A stretch of 46,013 bases of DNA from DAOUMU01 sp034409055. GTDB taxonomy: Bacteria; Chloroflexota; Anaerolineae; 4572-78; J111. Location: assembly GCA_034409055.1 (NCBI GenBank), contig DAOUMU010000473.1, positions 1 through 46,013 on the forward strand. Direction: 5' to 3'. The position numbers were made by a program, and so were the translations under genes. The notes under the pieces are model-generated. The model was not told where the DNA came from, ran no database searches, and saw nothing but the letters and a program-made list of their open reading frames with translations. Positions within the stretch are counted from its first letter, which is position 1; each line of letters begins with the position of its first letter. Below, in pieces: positions 32,418 through 41,001 of this stretch.

Positions 32418-33407
32418 ATGCACACGATTCGATGGGGGATTATCGGTTGCGGTAACGTGACCGAAGTCAAAAGTGGCCCCGGCTTTCAAAAAGCGAATAA
32501 CTCCAGCCTGGTGGCCGTAATGCGGCGAACCGGCGAACTGGCCAAAGATTATGCCCAACGCCACGGCGTGCCTCAGTGGTACGACGATGCTCAAGCGTTA
32601 ATTGACGATCCCGAAGTAAATGCGGTCTATGTCGCCACCCCGCCCGCATCCCACAAAGAATATACTATTTTGGCGGCCCAGGCCGGCAAACCGGCTTATA
32701 TTGAAAAACCAATGGCCTTGAACTTTGTCGATTGCCAGGAAATGATTCAAGTCTGTCAATCGGCCGGGGTGCCTCTTTTTGTGGCCTATTATCGACGAGC
32801 TTTACCTCGGTTTTTGAAAATAAAGGAACTGATTGACACTCAGGCTATTGGCGATATCCGCTTTGTGACGATAACGCTTTATATGAAACCTCGCCTAGCA
32901 GAACTTGATCCTCAAACCCTTCCCTGGCGGGTCATCCCGGAGACTGCCGGGGGCGGCCACTTTGTCGACCTGGCCTCCCATATGCTCGATTTTTTGGACT
33001 ACGTTTTGGGTCCCATCCATTCGGTGCAGGGCTTTGCCGCCAATCAAGCCAAATATTACCCGGCCGAGGATATTGTCACCGGTACCTTTGTGTTTGAGTC
33101 TGGGGTGCAAGGGGTGGGCACCTGGTGTTTTACCAGTTTTGGTCAATTTGATCTAACCGAAATCGTGGGTAGTCAAGGCAAAATTTCATATTCAACTTTT
33201 GGCAATGAGCCGGTTATCTTGACCACCAACGAGAGCAGGACTGAATTTCCAATTAAACCCCCGCCTCACATCCAGCAGCCCATGATCCAAACGGTGGTTG
33301 ATGAATTGATTGGCGTTGGCCGTTGTCCCAGCACCGGTGAAACGGCCGCCCGCACCAGTTGGGTGATGGACCAGATGTTGGCGGCATACAGAACCCAGGA
33401 GAACTAA
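32418..33407 (+). CDS. Gfo/Idh/MocA family NAD(P)-dependent oxidoreductase
   Basis: The N-terminal Rossmann fold starts WGIIGCGNVTEVKSGPGF, and the conserved catalytic-lysine motif is IEKPMA (Glu96, Lys97, Pro98). The C-terminal alpha/beta domain includes GGGHFVDLASHMLDFLDYVLG, with the His usually involved in catalysis. These enzymes oxidise or reduce sugars, inositols or sugar derivatives. AGGAGGAA precedes the ATG. The next gene, a cupin, begins four bases after the stop, so they are co-translated. Substrate is unknown; the neighbours suggest a hexose, uronate or amino-sugar derivative. Confidence 0.93.
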   Translation: MHTIRWGIIGCGNVTEVKSGPGFQKANNSSLVAVMRRTGELAKDYAQRHGVPQWYDDAQALIDDPEVNAVYVATPPASHKEYTILAAQAGKPAYIEKPMALNFVDCQEMIQVCQSAGVPLFVAYYRRALPRFLKIKELIDTQAIGDIRFVTITLYMKPRLAELDPQTLPWRVIPETAGGGHFVDLASHMLDFLDYVLGPIHSVQGFAANQAKYYPAEDIVTGTFVFESGVQGVGTWCFTSFGQFDLTEIVGSQGKISYSTFGNEPVILTTNESRTEFPIKPPPHIQQPMIQTVVDELIGVGRCPSTGETAARTSWVMDQMLAAYRTQEN

Positions 33408-33411
33408 AACA

Positions 33412-33840
33412 ATGCAATACGTATTCAGCACCCACCAAACAAAACGATACAAATTTCCAACCCACATCAACGACTTGGTGATGGATCGTTCCGAAGCTGC
33501 CAGCAGTGAGGTGTTTATTGTCGTCCTGGCCCCCGGTGAAGCCCCGCCGCTGCACCAACACGACGATACCGAGCAGATATTTTATATCTTAAGTGGTCAA
33601 GGTTGCCTGGAAATTGGCCAGAATGGCCAGATCTATCCGGTCAATCCCGGCGACGTGGTGCGTATTCCCCCGTCTACGCTACATACAATCCACTGCCTGG
33701 GTGACACTACGCTTAAATATTTAGCCATCGATTGTTTCCCCGCCGGCCGCCCCGAGATCGAACCTACCTGGGACGACCACGTGCAAGCTGTTTGTCAGCA
33801 ACTGGGCTGGGATTACGATCAGATTGCCAGCCATAAATAA
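33412..33840 (+). CDS. Cupin domain protein, 142 aa
   Basis: A single-domain cupin. Motif 1 is PPLHQHDDTEQIFYILSG with putative metal ligands His48, His50 and Glu54; motif 2 is PGDVVRIPPSTLHTI with His91. Small cupins in sugar operons often act as sugar isomerases, epimerases or lyases, or as sensors. The protein is cytoplasmic, with no signal peptide. It lies between the oxidoreductase and epimerase genes with gaps of 4 and 14 bases, strong evidence for an operon. Confidence 0.88.
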   Translation: MQYVFSTHQTKRYKFPTHINDLVMDRSEAASSEVFIVVLAPGEAPPLHQHDDTEQIFYILSGQGCLEIGQNGQIYPVNPGDVVRIPPSTLHTIHCLGDTTLKYLAIDCFPAGRPEIEPTWDDHVQAVCQQLGWDYDQIASHK

Positions 33841-33854
33841 CAAAGGACAACACC

Positions 33855-35030
33855 ATGCAAATCAATACCAGATTTGTTGATCTATTGGCCATATATCGGG
33901 CCGAACTGCTAGAACGGGTCGTCCCATTCTGGCTGGACCACGCCATCGATTGGCAAAACGGGGGTATCTTGACCTGTATCTCGGATGAAGGTCAAGTCCT
34001 GAGTGAGGACAAGTATATGTGGTCCCAACTGCGGGCCATTTGGACCTTCTCGGCCCTCTACAATAAAATCGAGCCCAGGCAGGAATGGCTCGACGTGGCC
34101 CGGCATATCTTTGACTTTGTTAAACAATATGGCCGCGATGAAAAAGGGCAGTGGGTCTTTTGTGTTAACAAAGATGGCCAAATTTTACAAGGAGCCACCA
34201 GTATTTACGCCGACGGGTTTGCCATCTATGGGCTGACCGAACTGGCCCGGGCCACCAGCGATCAGGCGGTCATCGACCTGGCCCTGGCCACCTATGAGAA
34301 CGTGCAAAGCAGGCTGGCTCGTGGCGACTATCAAACCGCCCCCTTCGAGATGCCTGAGAACGGTAAAGCCCACGCCATTTCGATGATCTTCTCGTTGGTT
34401 TTTAACGAATTGGGCCACTATTTGGGCAACCAAGCCATGATCGAAGCCAGCCTCTTCCACGCGAACGAGGTGATGAATGCCTACCGCCGACCTGACCGGA
34501 AACTGCTTTATGAGTTCGTTCACCTGGACAATTCTCTGATTGACTCGCCGCAAGGCCGGTCCGTTGTACCGGGGCACGCCATCGAGTCGATGTGGTTTAT
34601 GATCCACATCTATCAGCGGACGGGTGAGCAGACCCGTATGCGGCAGGCGATTGAAACCATCAAATGGCATATTGAGTTCGGTTGGGACAATGAATATGGG
34701 GGCATTGTCCACGCTCGTGATGCCGAGGGCCAATCACCCTGGTGGCGGTTTGCCGAGGTCAAGCTGTGGTGGCCCCATACGGAAACGCTTTACGCCTTGC
34801 TCCTGGCTTACGAACTTTCGGGAGAGTCGTGGTGCCTGGACTGGTTTGAGCGGGTGCATAATTATGCTTTCAGCCACTATCCGGTGCCCAAATATGGAGA
34901 ATGGACCCAAAAACTGGATCGACAGGGTCACAAAATTACTGACACCGTGGCCCTGCCGGTCAAAGATCCGTTCCACCTGCCCCGAGCCCTCATCTACTGT
35001 ATTGAGGTCCTGCAACGGCTAGCCGAATAG
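33855..35030 (+). CDS. AGE-family epimerase/isomerase (N-acylglucosamine 2-epimerase-like)
   Basis: An (alpha/alpha)6-barrel enzyme. AGE-family members interconvert N-acetylglucosamine and N-acetylmannosamine, or isomerise mannose, glucose or cellobiose. Visible features are FWLDHAIDWQNGGILTCI, MWSQLRAIWTFSALYN, the GATSIYADGFAIYGLTEL strip, PGHAIESMWFM with its conserved His, and KLWWPHTETLYALL with the late catalytic His. Length (391 aa) is normal. AAAGGA precedes the ATG. The C-terminal residues are nearly repeated in the pseudogene at 30666-30806, so the region once held two such genes. The exact sugar substrate is not readable from sequence. Confidence 0.93.
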   Translation: MQINTRFVDLLAIYRAELLERVVPFWLDHAIDWQNGGILTCISDEGQVLSEDKYMWSQLRAIWTFSALYNKIEPRQEWLDVARHIFDFVKQYGRDEKGQWVFCVNKDGQILQGATSIYADGFAIYGLTELARATSDQAVIDLALATYENVQSRLARGDYQTAPFEMPENGKAHAISMIFSLVFNELGHYLGNQAMIEASLFHANEVMNAYRRPDRKLLYEFVHLDNSLIDSPQGRSVVPGHAIESMWFMIHIYQRTGEQTRMRQAIETIKWHIEFGWDNEYGGIVHARDAEGQSPWWRFAEVKLWWPHTETLYALLLAYELSGESWCLDWFERVHNYAFSHYPVPKYGEWTQKLDRQGHKITDTVALPVKDPFHLPRALIYCIEVLQRLAE

Positions 35031-35043
35031 TGAATAATTGTAA

Positions 35044-36414
35044 ATGACTGTCACCGCCCCTACCAACCATCCTCCCCTAACCTTGCGGCGCATCGTCCGT
35101 ACCTGGTGGCCGTTGGCCGTCAGTTGGCTGTTGATGACCTCCGAACTTCCGCTGATGAGTGCCGTTATTGCCCGCCTACCCGATTCGGAGATCAATTTGG
35201 CCGCCTGGGGAGTAGTCTTTGCTTTGTCCACCATTGTTCAGGCCCCAAGTGTGATGCTCCTGGCCGCCTCGACCGCCTTGAGCAAAGATTGGCACTCATA
35301 CGTCAAATTGCGTCGCTTTATGCTGGGCCTCGGTGCCTCGCTGACGGTGCTGCACGCCCTCATCGCCTTTACCCCACTTTACGACGTGGTGATGGGCCAC
35401 CTGATTGGGGCCCCGGTGGAAATTATCGAACCGGCCCGGCTGGGCCTGATGATTATGGTGCCCTGGTCCTGGGGAACGGGATATCGGCGCTTTGGGCAGG
35501 GGGTGCTGATTCGTTTTGATTGCTCCCGAGCCGTGGTCTGGGGATCGCTGCTGCGACTGGGCATGGACGGTCTGGTACTGACGGCGGGCTATTTATCTGG
35601 CCTGGTACCCGGGGTGGTGGTGGCCACCAGTGCCGTCATCGTCGGGGTCATCAGCGAAGCCCTTTATACCGGGCTGCGCGTTCGCCCCCTCCTGGGCCAC
35701 CAACTTAAGCAGGCCACGCCGGTGGATCCACCCCTCACCCTGCCTACTCTCTTAGATTTCTACATCCCCTTGGCGATAACGGTCCTACTGACCTTTCTGG
35801 TACACCCCCTGGTCAGTGCCGCTCTAAGCCGAATGCCCCATGCCCTGGAGTCGTTGGCCGTGTGGCCGGTTCTCTTTGGCTTGCTCAACATGTGGCAAAG
35901 TGCCGGCATTGCCCACAATGAGACGGTCATTGCACTGCTAGATGAACCCCAGCCCGGGCGTAGCTTACGCCGTTTCACGGCTTTGTTGGTCATATCGACC
36001 ATCGTCCTGTTGTCAATGATGGTCGCCACGCCTCTGGTGACCCTTTGGTTCAAGCAGGTGGCCGGGCTAACCCCACCACTGGTCGCTCTGGCTCGTCAAG
36101 GACTGTGGCTGGCCGTGTTATTACCCGGCTTGCGCGCCTTACAGAGTTGGTATCAGGGTGTGATTACATACAGTCGCCACACCCGGGGAATCACCGAGTC
36201 CGTAGTAATCTTTTTGTTGACCAGTGGAGCTATTCTAGTAGTTGGGGTCATCTGGGGGCAGATCACCGGATTATATGTGGGCATAGTGGCCTTTGTGGCC
36301 GGTTTTTTTATGCAAACCGTCTGGTTATGGCAGCGTAGCCGGCGGACGATCCAGGCGGTACACATCCGTGACACTGCCGATACGGCTCTGCACGCAGTTG
36401 AAGCTTCCGTTTAG
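35044..36414 (+). CDS. MATE/MOP-superfamily-like membrane transporter
   Basis: About twelve hydrophobic segments in two repeated halves, with the pattern of the multidrug/oligosaccharidyl-lipid/polysaccharide (MOP) flippase superfamily. The N-terminal half opens with WPLAVSWLLMTSELPLMSAVIARLP, which resembles the MATE pattern of helix 1 followed by a short loop. The second half restarts near residue 240 with FYIPLAITVLLTFLVHPLVSAALSRMP, echoing the first and supporting an internal duplication. It may instead be related to ANK-like transporters. The substrate is unknown. It is 13 bases downstream of the epimerase gene and probably belongs to the same transcript, perhaps exporting or flipping a sugar derivative. 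Confidence 0.7.
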   Translation: MTVTAPTNHPPLTLRRIVRTWWPLAVSWLLMTSELPLMSAVIARLPDSEINLAAWGVVFALSTIVQAPSVMLLAASTALSKDWHSYVKLRRFMLGLGASLTVLHALIAFTPLYDVVMGHLIGAPVEIIEPARLGLMIMVPWSWGTGYRRFGQGVLIRFDCSRAVVWGSLLRLGMDGLVLTAGYLSGLVPGVVVATSAVIVGVISEALYTGLRVRPLLGHQLKQATPVDPPLTLPTLLDFYIPLAITVLLTFLVHPLVSAALSRMPHALESLAVWPVLFGLLNMWQSAGIAHNETVIALLDEPQPGRSLRRFTALLVISTIVLLSMMVATPLVTLWFKQVAGLTPPLVALARQGLWLAVLLPGLRALQSWYQGVITYSRHTRGITESVVIFLLTSGAILVVGVIWGQITGLYVGIVAFVAGFFMQTVWLWQRSRRTIQAVHIRDTADTALHAVEASV

Positions 36415-36480
36415 GATCGTGATTAAATAACTTACCCATCCCACTATACGGACCCAGTGCCCTAACGAAAGGAATGATAA

Positions 36481-37893
36481 ATGCCTCAACCCAACTTGCT
36501 TTTCTTGATTACCGACCAGCAGCGGGCCGATACTACCGAGCCAACGACGCTCTGCCAAATGCCGCACTTGAGCCAACTGGCTGCGGCCGGCACGCGCTTC
36601 ACCCGTTGTTACGCGCCCAATCCCATCTGCTCCCCCACCCGGGCCAGCTTGATGACCGGGCTGTTGCCCCATAGCCACGGCATGGTCGATTGTACGCATG
36701 CGGTTGAACCCTACCGGGCCGAATTCAAGGCAGACTTACCCTTCTGGAGTCGGACCCTGCATGCGGCAGGCTACCACACCGGCTACTTCGGCAAGTGGCA
36801 CATCGAGCGTACGAACCGCTTGGAAAACTTTGGCTTCGACACTTATGAGGTTGAGCGGTACCAGCAACTGCAAGGTCTGGTTGAGCGAGATAGCCCCATG
36901 CGGATACGAGGCACGGTCAAGCAAAAAGGCTACCGTGATTTTCTGCTGTACGGGGTCACCGACGAGCCGGTCGAAGTCACACCCGAGTATCAGTTGTACA
37001 CTGACGGCCTCAACTTTTTACAGCAGGCTGTCCGCGATCCCAACCGGCCGTGGGCCCTCTTCATCAGTACCGAAGCGCCCCACGATCCCTATGTTGTCCC
37101 CAGGACCTATTATGACCGTTATGATCCGGCGGACATTCCCTGCCCCCCCAACTTCGACGATGACTTGGCAGACCGGCCCAATATCTACCGGCGCATACAA
37201 CGGGTCTGGCGTGAGTTGGAGTGGCCCCAGTTTGCCCAGGCCACGGCCTGCTACTATGCCCTTTGTTCCCTGATCGATGACCAGATCGGTCGTATTCTGT
37301 CTGCTCTGCAAGAGTTGGGCCAGGTAGAGAATACGATCATCGTTTTTATCTCTGACCACGGCGACTACATGGGCGCTCACCGTCTGATACTGAAAGGCAT
37401 TCCGGCTTTTGAGGAAGCCTACCGGGTGCCGCTCATTATGACAGGGCCGGGCATTCCCGCCGGACGGCAGGTCGAACAAATCGTCAGTTTAATCGACCTG
37501 GCCCCTACCCTGGTGCAATTAACCATTGGTGATGATTTTTCCGGCCACGGCCGCTCACTAGTGCCGCTATTGCAGTCCGAGCAGCCTGAGTGGCCATCTG
37601 AAGCCTTCGCCGAGTGTCACGGGCAACGTTTCTTCTACACCCAGCGCACCCTGTGGCGGGATAACTACAAATACGTCTTCAACGGTTTTGATGAGGATGA
37701 ATTGTACGACCTGGCTACAGACCCGCATGAGCAGCATAACCTGGCCTCCGACCCTGCCTTCCAGTCCATTCTGGAGTCGATGGCCGGCCGAATGTGGCAG
37801 ATCATCCGGCAGACAGATGATAGCAACATGTACCGGGCCCAATACGGCATGTTTCGTTTTGCCCCGGTTGGGCCTGAGGAGGATATGAAATGA
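36481..37893 (+). CDS. Type I sulfatase
   Basis: An alkaline-phosphatase-superfamily sulfatase that hydrolyses sulfate esters. The metal-binding start is NLLFLITDQQRAD, and the active-site signature is ICSPTRASLMTGLLPHSHG, with Cys50 as the residue to be converted to formylglycine. YHTGYFGKWHIE, APHDPY and FISDHGDYMGAHRL supply further ligands. At 470 aa it resembles glycan-acting (heparan or choline-type) sulfatases. No signal peptide is seen, so it should act in the cytoplasm on imported substrate. GAAAGGA precedes the ATG. It overlaps the next gene by ATGA. A dedicated maturase is not adjacent; the FGE-like lipoprotein at 7869-9293 lacks the Cys pair. Confidence 0.93.
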   Translation: MPQPNLLFLITDQQRADTTEPTTLCQMPHLSQLAAAGTRFTRCYAPNPICSPTRASLMTGLLPHSHGMVDCTHAVEPYRAEFKADLPFWSRTLHAAGYHTGYFGKWHIERTNRLENFGFDTYEVERYQQLQGLVERDSPMRIRGTVKQKGYRDFLLYGVTDEPVEVTPEYQLYTDGLNFLQQAVRDPNRPWALFISTEAPHDPYVVPRTYYDRYDPADIPCPPNFDDDLADRPNIYRRIQRVWRELEWPQFAQATACYYALCSLIDDQIGRILSALQELGQVENTIIVFISDHGDYMGAHRLILKGIPAFEEAYRVPLIMTGPGIPAGRQVEQIVSLIDLAPTLVQLTIGDDFSGHGRSLVPLLQSEQPEWPSEAFAECHGQRFFYTQRTLWRDNYKYVFNGFDEDELYDLATDPHEQHNLASDPAFQSILESMAGRMWQIIRQTDDSNMYRAQYGMFRFAPVGPEEDMK

Positions 37894-39041
37894 ATTCAAG
37901 AGAACGTTTACTAACGACCTTAAATCACCAGGAACCGGACCGGGTCCCGTTTGACCTTGGCAGCGCCCAGGTCACAGGCATTCACGTGGTCGCCTATCGT
38001 AACCTGTGCCAGGCTTTGGGGCTGTCACCGGTTGACGTGCAACTGTGTGACTCTATCCAGCAATTGGCCCTGCCAAATGACGACATCATTCAGCAGTTAG
38101 GTGTTGATGTACGCGGACTTTTCCCGCTCAACAGCCATAACTGGAACGTTCACGAAGAAGATGCCGGCAAATACTGGGCCTACCACGACGAATGGGGCAT
38201 CACCCACCACCGGCCCAAACCGGCTGGCCTTTACTTCAGCATCGTACAAGTACCCCTGGCTGGAGCAGATGTATCGGCCCAAGATATTAAAAATCACGCC
38301 TGGCCCAATATGGCCGATCCGCAACGCATTGCCGGCCTGCGAGAACAGGCCGAACGTTACCGGACCGATGGCTATGCGGTGTTAATCAAGCATCCCTTTG
38401 CCGGTTTATTTGAAATGTCCCAACGAATCATAGGCATGGAAAATTGTCTGATCAACATGGCCATTAATCCCCAGTTGATGGGGGTACTTTTCGACAAATT
38501 ACTTGAGCTCAAGCTGGACTTTTGGGAGATGGCCCTGCCACAATTGGCTGATGTGGTCGATGTGATTTCTTACGCCGACGATTATGGCACCCAGACGTCG
38601 CAGCTTATCTCGCCCGATATGTTCCGGGAGCAGATTAAGCCCCGGTTGAGGATCCTATTTGACCGGATCAAGCAGTTAGCCCCCAATGTTAAGCTGTTCT
38701 TCCACTCGTGTGGTAACGTCCGCCCCCTGCTGCCCGATTTCATCGAACTTGGCGTGGATATCCTCAACCCGGTCCATATCCGGGCCACAGGTATGGAGCC
38801 GGTTTCGCTCAAGCGGGAATTTGGCCGCGAGCTTGTCTTTTGGGGCGGTGGGGTTGATACGCAAGGGATACTACCCTCCGGCACCCCCCAGGAGGTAAAA
38901 GATGACGTCCGGCGCAACATCGAGGCCCTGGCCCCAGGCGGGGGTTTTGTTTTTAACACGGTCCATAACATCCAGGCCGATGTACCTCCCCAGAATATCA
39001 TTGCCATGTGGGAAGCGTTGCAGGAGTATGGGGGGTATTGA
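37890..39041 (+). CDS. Uroporphyrinogen decarboxylase-superfamily protein (MtaA/CmuA-like), copy 1
   Basis: A TIM-barrel of the URO-D superfamily. It opens RERLLTTLNHQEPDRVPFDLG, a common start of this family. It also has YADDYGTQTSQLISPDMFREQIKPRL and FFHSCGNVRPLLPDFIELGVDILNPV. The His-x-Cys-Gly-Asn motif (His272, Cys274) matches the zinc site of corrinoid methyltransferases such as MtaA and CmuA. The known decarboxylase residues for haem synthesis are not evident. The gene's ATG lies within the sulfatase stop, and a GAGGAGG sequence precedes it. Such proteins are frequent in bacterial sugar-use clusters with unknown roles. A haem role is unlikely given the context. Confidence 0.88.
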   Translation: MNSRERLLTTLNHQEPDRVPFDLGSAQVTGIHVVAYRNLCQALGLSPVDVQLCDSIQQLALPNDDIIQQLGVDVRGLFPLNSHNWNVHEEDAGKYWAYHDEWGITHHRPKPAGLYFSIVQVPLAGADVSAQDIKNHAWPNMADPQRIAGLREQAERYRTDGYAVLIKHPFAGLFEMSQRIIGMENCLINMAINPQLMGVLFDKLLELKLDFWEMALPQLADVVDVISYADDYGTQTSQLISPDMFREQIKPRLRILFDRIKQLAPNVKLFFHSCGNVRPLLPDFIELGVDILNPVHIRATGMEPVSLKREFGRELVFWGGGVDTQGILPSGTPQEVKDDVRRNIEALAPGGGFVFNTVHNIQADVPPQNIIAMWEALQEYGGY

Positions 39042-39066
39042 AGTTGGTTTAGAAAGGAGATGTTAT

Positions 39067-40161
39067 ATGACGCAACCCTATCTACCCGTAGACGTCGTCT
39101 TCCACCCCAACTGGTGGCACAAAAACTATGGCCTCTCATTTGACCGGGAATTTTTCTATAACCCCGAGCGCCGGGTCTGGCAGGAGCAGCGCATGCGGCA
39201 ACTGCTCTACGAACGCTTTGGCGATTTAGGGCTGGGCCAAAAGGATGCCTCCCGGCGACCGATTATCGGCCCGATTCTGATGGGCAGTGGTTACATTGTC
39301 CAGGAAATTCTGGGGTGCGAGGTCAACTACCAGGAAGATGGCAACCCCTGGGTCCGGCCGCGCAATTTAAGCGAGGCCGAAACCTGGGCCTTGAAAGTGC
39401 CGGACGATATCGAGACCACCCCGTCGATGCAAAACCTTTTGTCGTTGATGGACAACCTCGAAGCCGAGTTTGGCTATCTGCAAGGCGATGTGCCGCTGCA
39501 CAGCGTAGTCAACGTGGCCATTGATCTACGCGGCCAAGACTATTTTATCGATCTGATCGAGAATCGGGACCTGATTCACCGTTTACACACCGTGATCCGT
39601 CACACCATCTACGAAGTGGGCCGGCGGGTGAAGGCACGCACGGGCAACGTGTCGATCAGCATCAATCGATCCATCGCCAGTTTCGACCCTACCATTTTCA
39701 CGATTCCTAACTGCTCCTTGCAGATGATCTCTCCTCGCATGTACGAGGAACTTTTAATGGAGCACGACGCCTGGTTAGGCCAACAATTACCCCCGCTGGG
39801 TTTTCACCATTGTGGCAACAACGCCCACTTATTTGCCCCCCTCTACGCTCGGGCCGGCGCGGTCTACCTGGATGTCGGTTGGGGTTCCGACATCGCTGCC
39901 TGCCGGGCGGCCTTACCTGAGGCCTGGCTCAGCCTGCGCCTCGACCCGGTCAAAATGCTCACAGCCAGGCCTGAAGAAGCGGCCGCCGATGTGGAGGCGG
40001 TGCTCCAGGCGCACGGTGCGCCGTGGGACAAGGTGGCCGTCTGCTGTATCAACATGGATTATGGCACCCCCGACCAGGCCATCCGGGCTATGTTCCAGAC
40101 CGTGGCCGGCTACCGGGGGAAGCGAAATAGCGGTATCCAAAGAGCATATCAGGTAGGATAG
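39067..40161 (+). CDS. Uroporphyrinogen decarboxylase-superfamily protein, copy 2
   Basis: A second, diverged URO-D-superfamily protein, 364 aa. It starts MTQPYLPVDVVFHPNWWHKNYG at ATG 39067 with AGAAAGGAG upstream; earlier codons in this frame would run through the previous gene. A FHHCGNNAHLF motif (His247, Cys249) parallels the zinc site of copy 1, and CCINMDYGTPDQAI near the C-terminus could offer a third thiolate ligand. The N-terminal VPF motif of copy 1 is missing and the sequences are otherwise only distantly alike, so this is not a recent tandem duplication. They may form a heteromeric or sequential pair. The operon ends here, with a 431-base gap following. Confidence 0.85.
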   Translation: MTQPYLPVDVVFHPNWWHKNYGLSFDREFFYNPERRVWQEQRMRQLLYERFGDLGLGQKDASRRPIIGPILMGSGYIVQEILGCEVNYQEDGNPWVRPRNLSEAETWALKVPDDIETTPSMQNLLSLMDNLEAEFGYLQGDVPLHSVVNVAIDLRGQDYFIDLIENRDLIHRLHTVIRHTIYEVGRRVKARTGNVSISINRSIASFDPTIFTIPNCSLQMISPRMYEELLMEHDAWLGQQLPPLGFHHCGNNAHLFAPLYARAGAVYLDVGWGSDIAACRAALPEAWLSLRLDPVKMLTARPEEAAADVEAVLQAHGAPWDKVAVCCINMDYGTPDQAIRAMFQTVAGYRGKRNSGIQRAYQVG

Positions 40162-40225
40162 GTGTCTTAATATGACATTTCTCCAAACGAACAATGACAT
40201 TTATCACTAGATTTGCCTCCATTTA

Positions 40226-40561
40226 TCAGCTATACTGCTGATTAAGCTTTCCAACATTCAACCTCATTAAAATTCGGATACTTGAGTCAACTTCCTGGAC
40301 TGACATAAAACATCTTCTTTCACCACCTGGCCCTCCAATACACCAGTTATCCCTCCTCAGATTGGGTTGGTCGGTCCACTGAATCGGACAGTTACCCCCC
40401 CAATCGTCCCCTGAGGCCACGTTATTGCTTCCGGCACCAGTTCCAGTATTATCGACCACAGACCAGCCAACCTCCCCCCAGCCCCGGATGATGTCGTCCG
40501 GCGAAACCTGGACCTGACCGACCGCCAACCACGTTACGCTGAATGCTTGGGATAAACAAAG
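40226..40561 (-). pseudogene. Probable degraded fragment of a secreted-type protein
   Basis: In the 431-base gap between the URO-D-like gene and korD, the minus strand is open from a stop at 40562-40564 to the stop at 40226. It reads like real protein: FSVTWLAVGQVQVSPDD, then WSVVDNTGTGAGSNN, and a stretch rich in Trp, Gly and Asn. The only start codon is a TTG at 40528 without a ribosome-binding site, and it would begin mid-strand. I infer an N-terminally truncated relic, perhaps of a beta-sandwich or lectin-like surface protein. FSVTWLAVG resembles the end strand of H-type lectin domains, but this is weak. The remainder of the gap shows nothing recognisable. Confidence 0.4.
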
Positions 40562-40592
40562 TTATTGAACAACATCTCAGGAGAAGATAGCC

Positions 40593-40859
40593 GTGAGACT
40601 TTGGCGTAAACCGCTCGACCAAGACCGTGTTGTCGTACCCCGTGGTGAGATTCACCTCATCGTTGAACGCTGCAAGGGCTGCCAGTTGTGTGTCACTTAC
40701 TGTCCTCGCAGCGTTTTGGAGATGTCCAGTCTATTTAACGCCAAAGGGTACCACCCGCCTCAGGTGAGCGATGCTCAACGCTGCGTTGCCTGTGGGCTGT
40801 GTGAAATGCTTTGTCCAGAATTTGCCATTTACGTGGTGGAAGAGTCACCTATACAGTAA
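40593..40859 (+). CDS. korD: 2-oxoacid:ferredoxin oxidoreductase delta (ferredoxin) subunit
   Basis: An 88-residue 2[4Fe-4S] ferredoxin with CKGCQLCVTYCP and CVACGLCEMLCP, each a classic C-x2-C-x2-C-x3-C-P cluster-binding set. It is the electron-carrier subunit that passes electrons from the TPP-dependent reaction to ferredoxin. The start is GTG 40593 after CAGGAGAAG. It is followed by the alpha, beta and gamma subunit genes in the order D-A-B-C found for 2-oxoglutarate:ferredoxin oxidoreductase (Kor) and the related Vor enzymes. A palindromic repeat lies between it and korA. Confidence 0.9.
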   Translation: MRLWRKPLDQDRVVVPRGEIHLIVERCKGCQLCVTYCPRSVLEMSSLFNAKGYHPPQVSDAQRCVACGLCEMLCPEFAIYVVEESPIQ

Positions 40860-40915
40860 TGGTCAGTCGTAGTTTTTCCTCGGATAGACGTATGTCAGAT
40901 ACCTGGCTTTCCGGT

Positions 40916-40976
40916 TTGTAAGACAAGTTGTTAACTTGTCAACGGTGCTACGGGCAAGTTGGCAACTTGCCCTACA
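40916..40976. repeat. Dispersed palindromic repeat, copy 2, between korD and korA
   Basis: It contains two inverted repeats, ACAAGTT-GTT-AACTTGT (40923-40939) and GGCAAGTT-GGC-AACTTGCC (40953-40971), and ends CCCTACA. The first matches the core of the element at 3342-3395. It lies inside an operon and would form hairpins in the mRNA. Confidence 0.65.
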
Positions 40977-41001
40977 TAATTTAGTTTGCTGGAGGTGTCA
41001 C

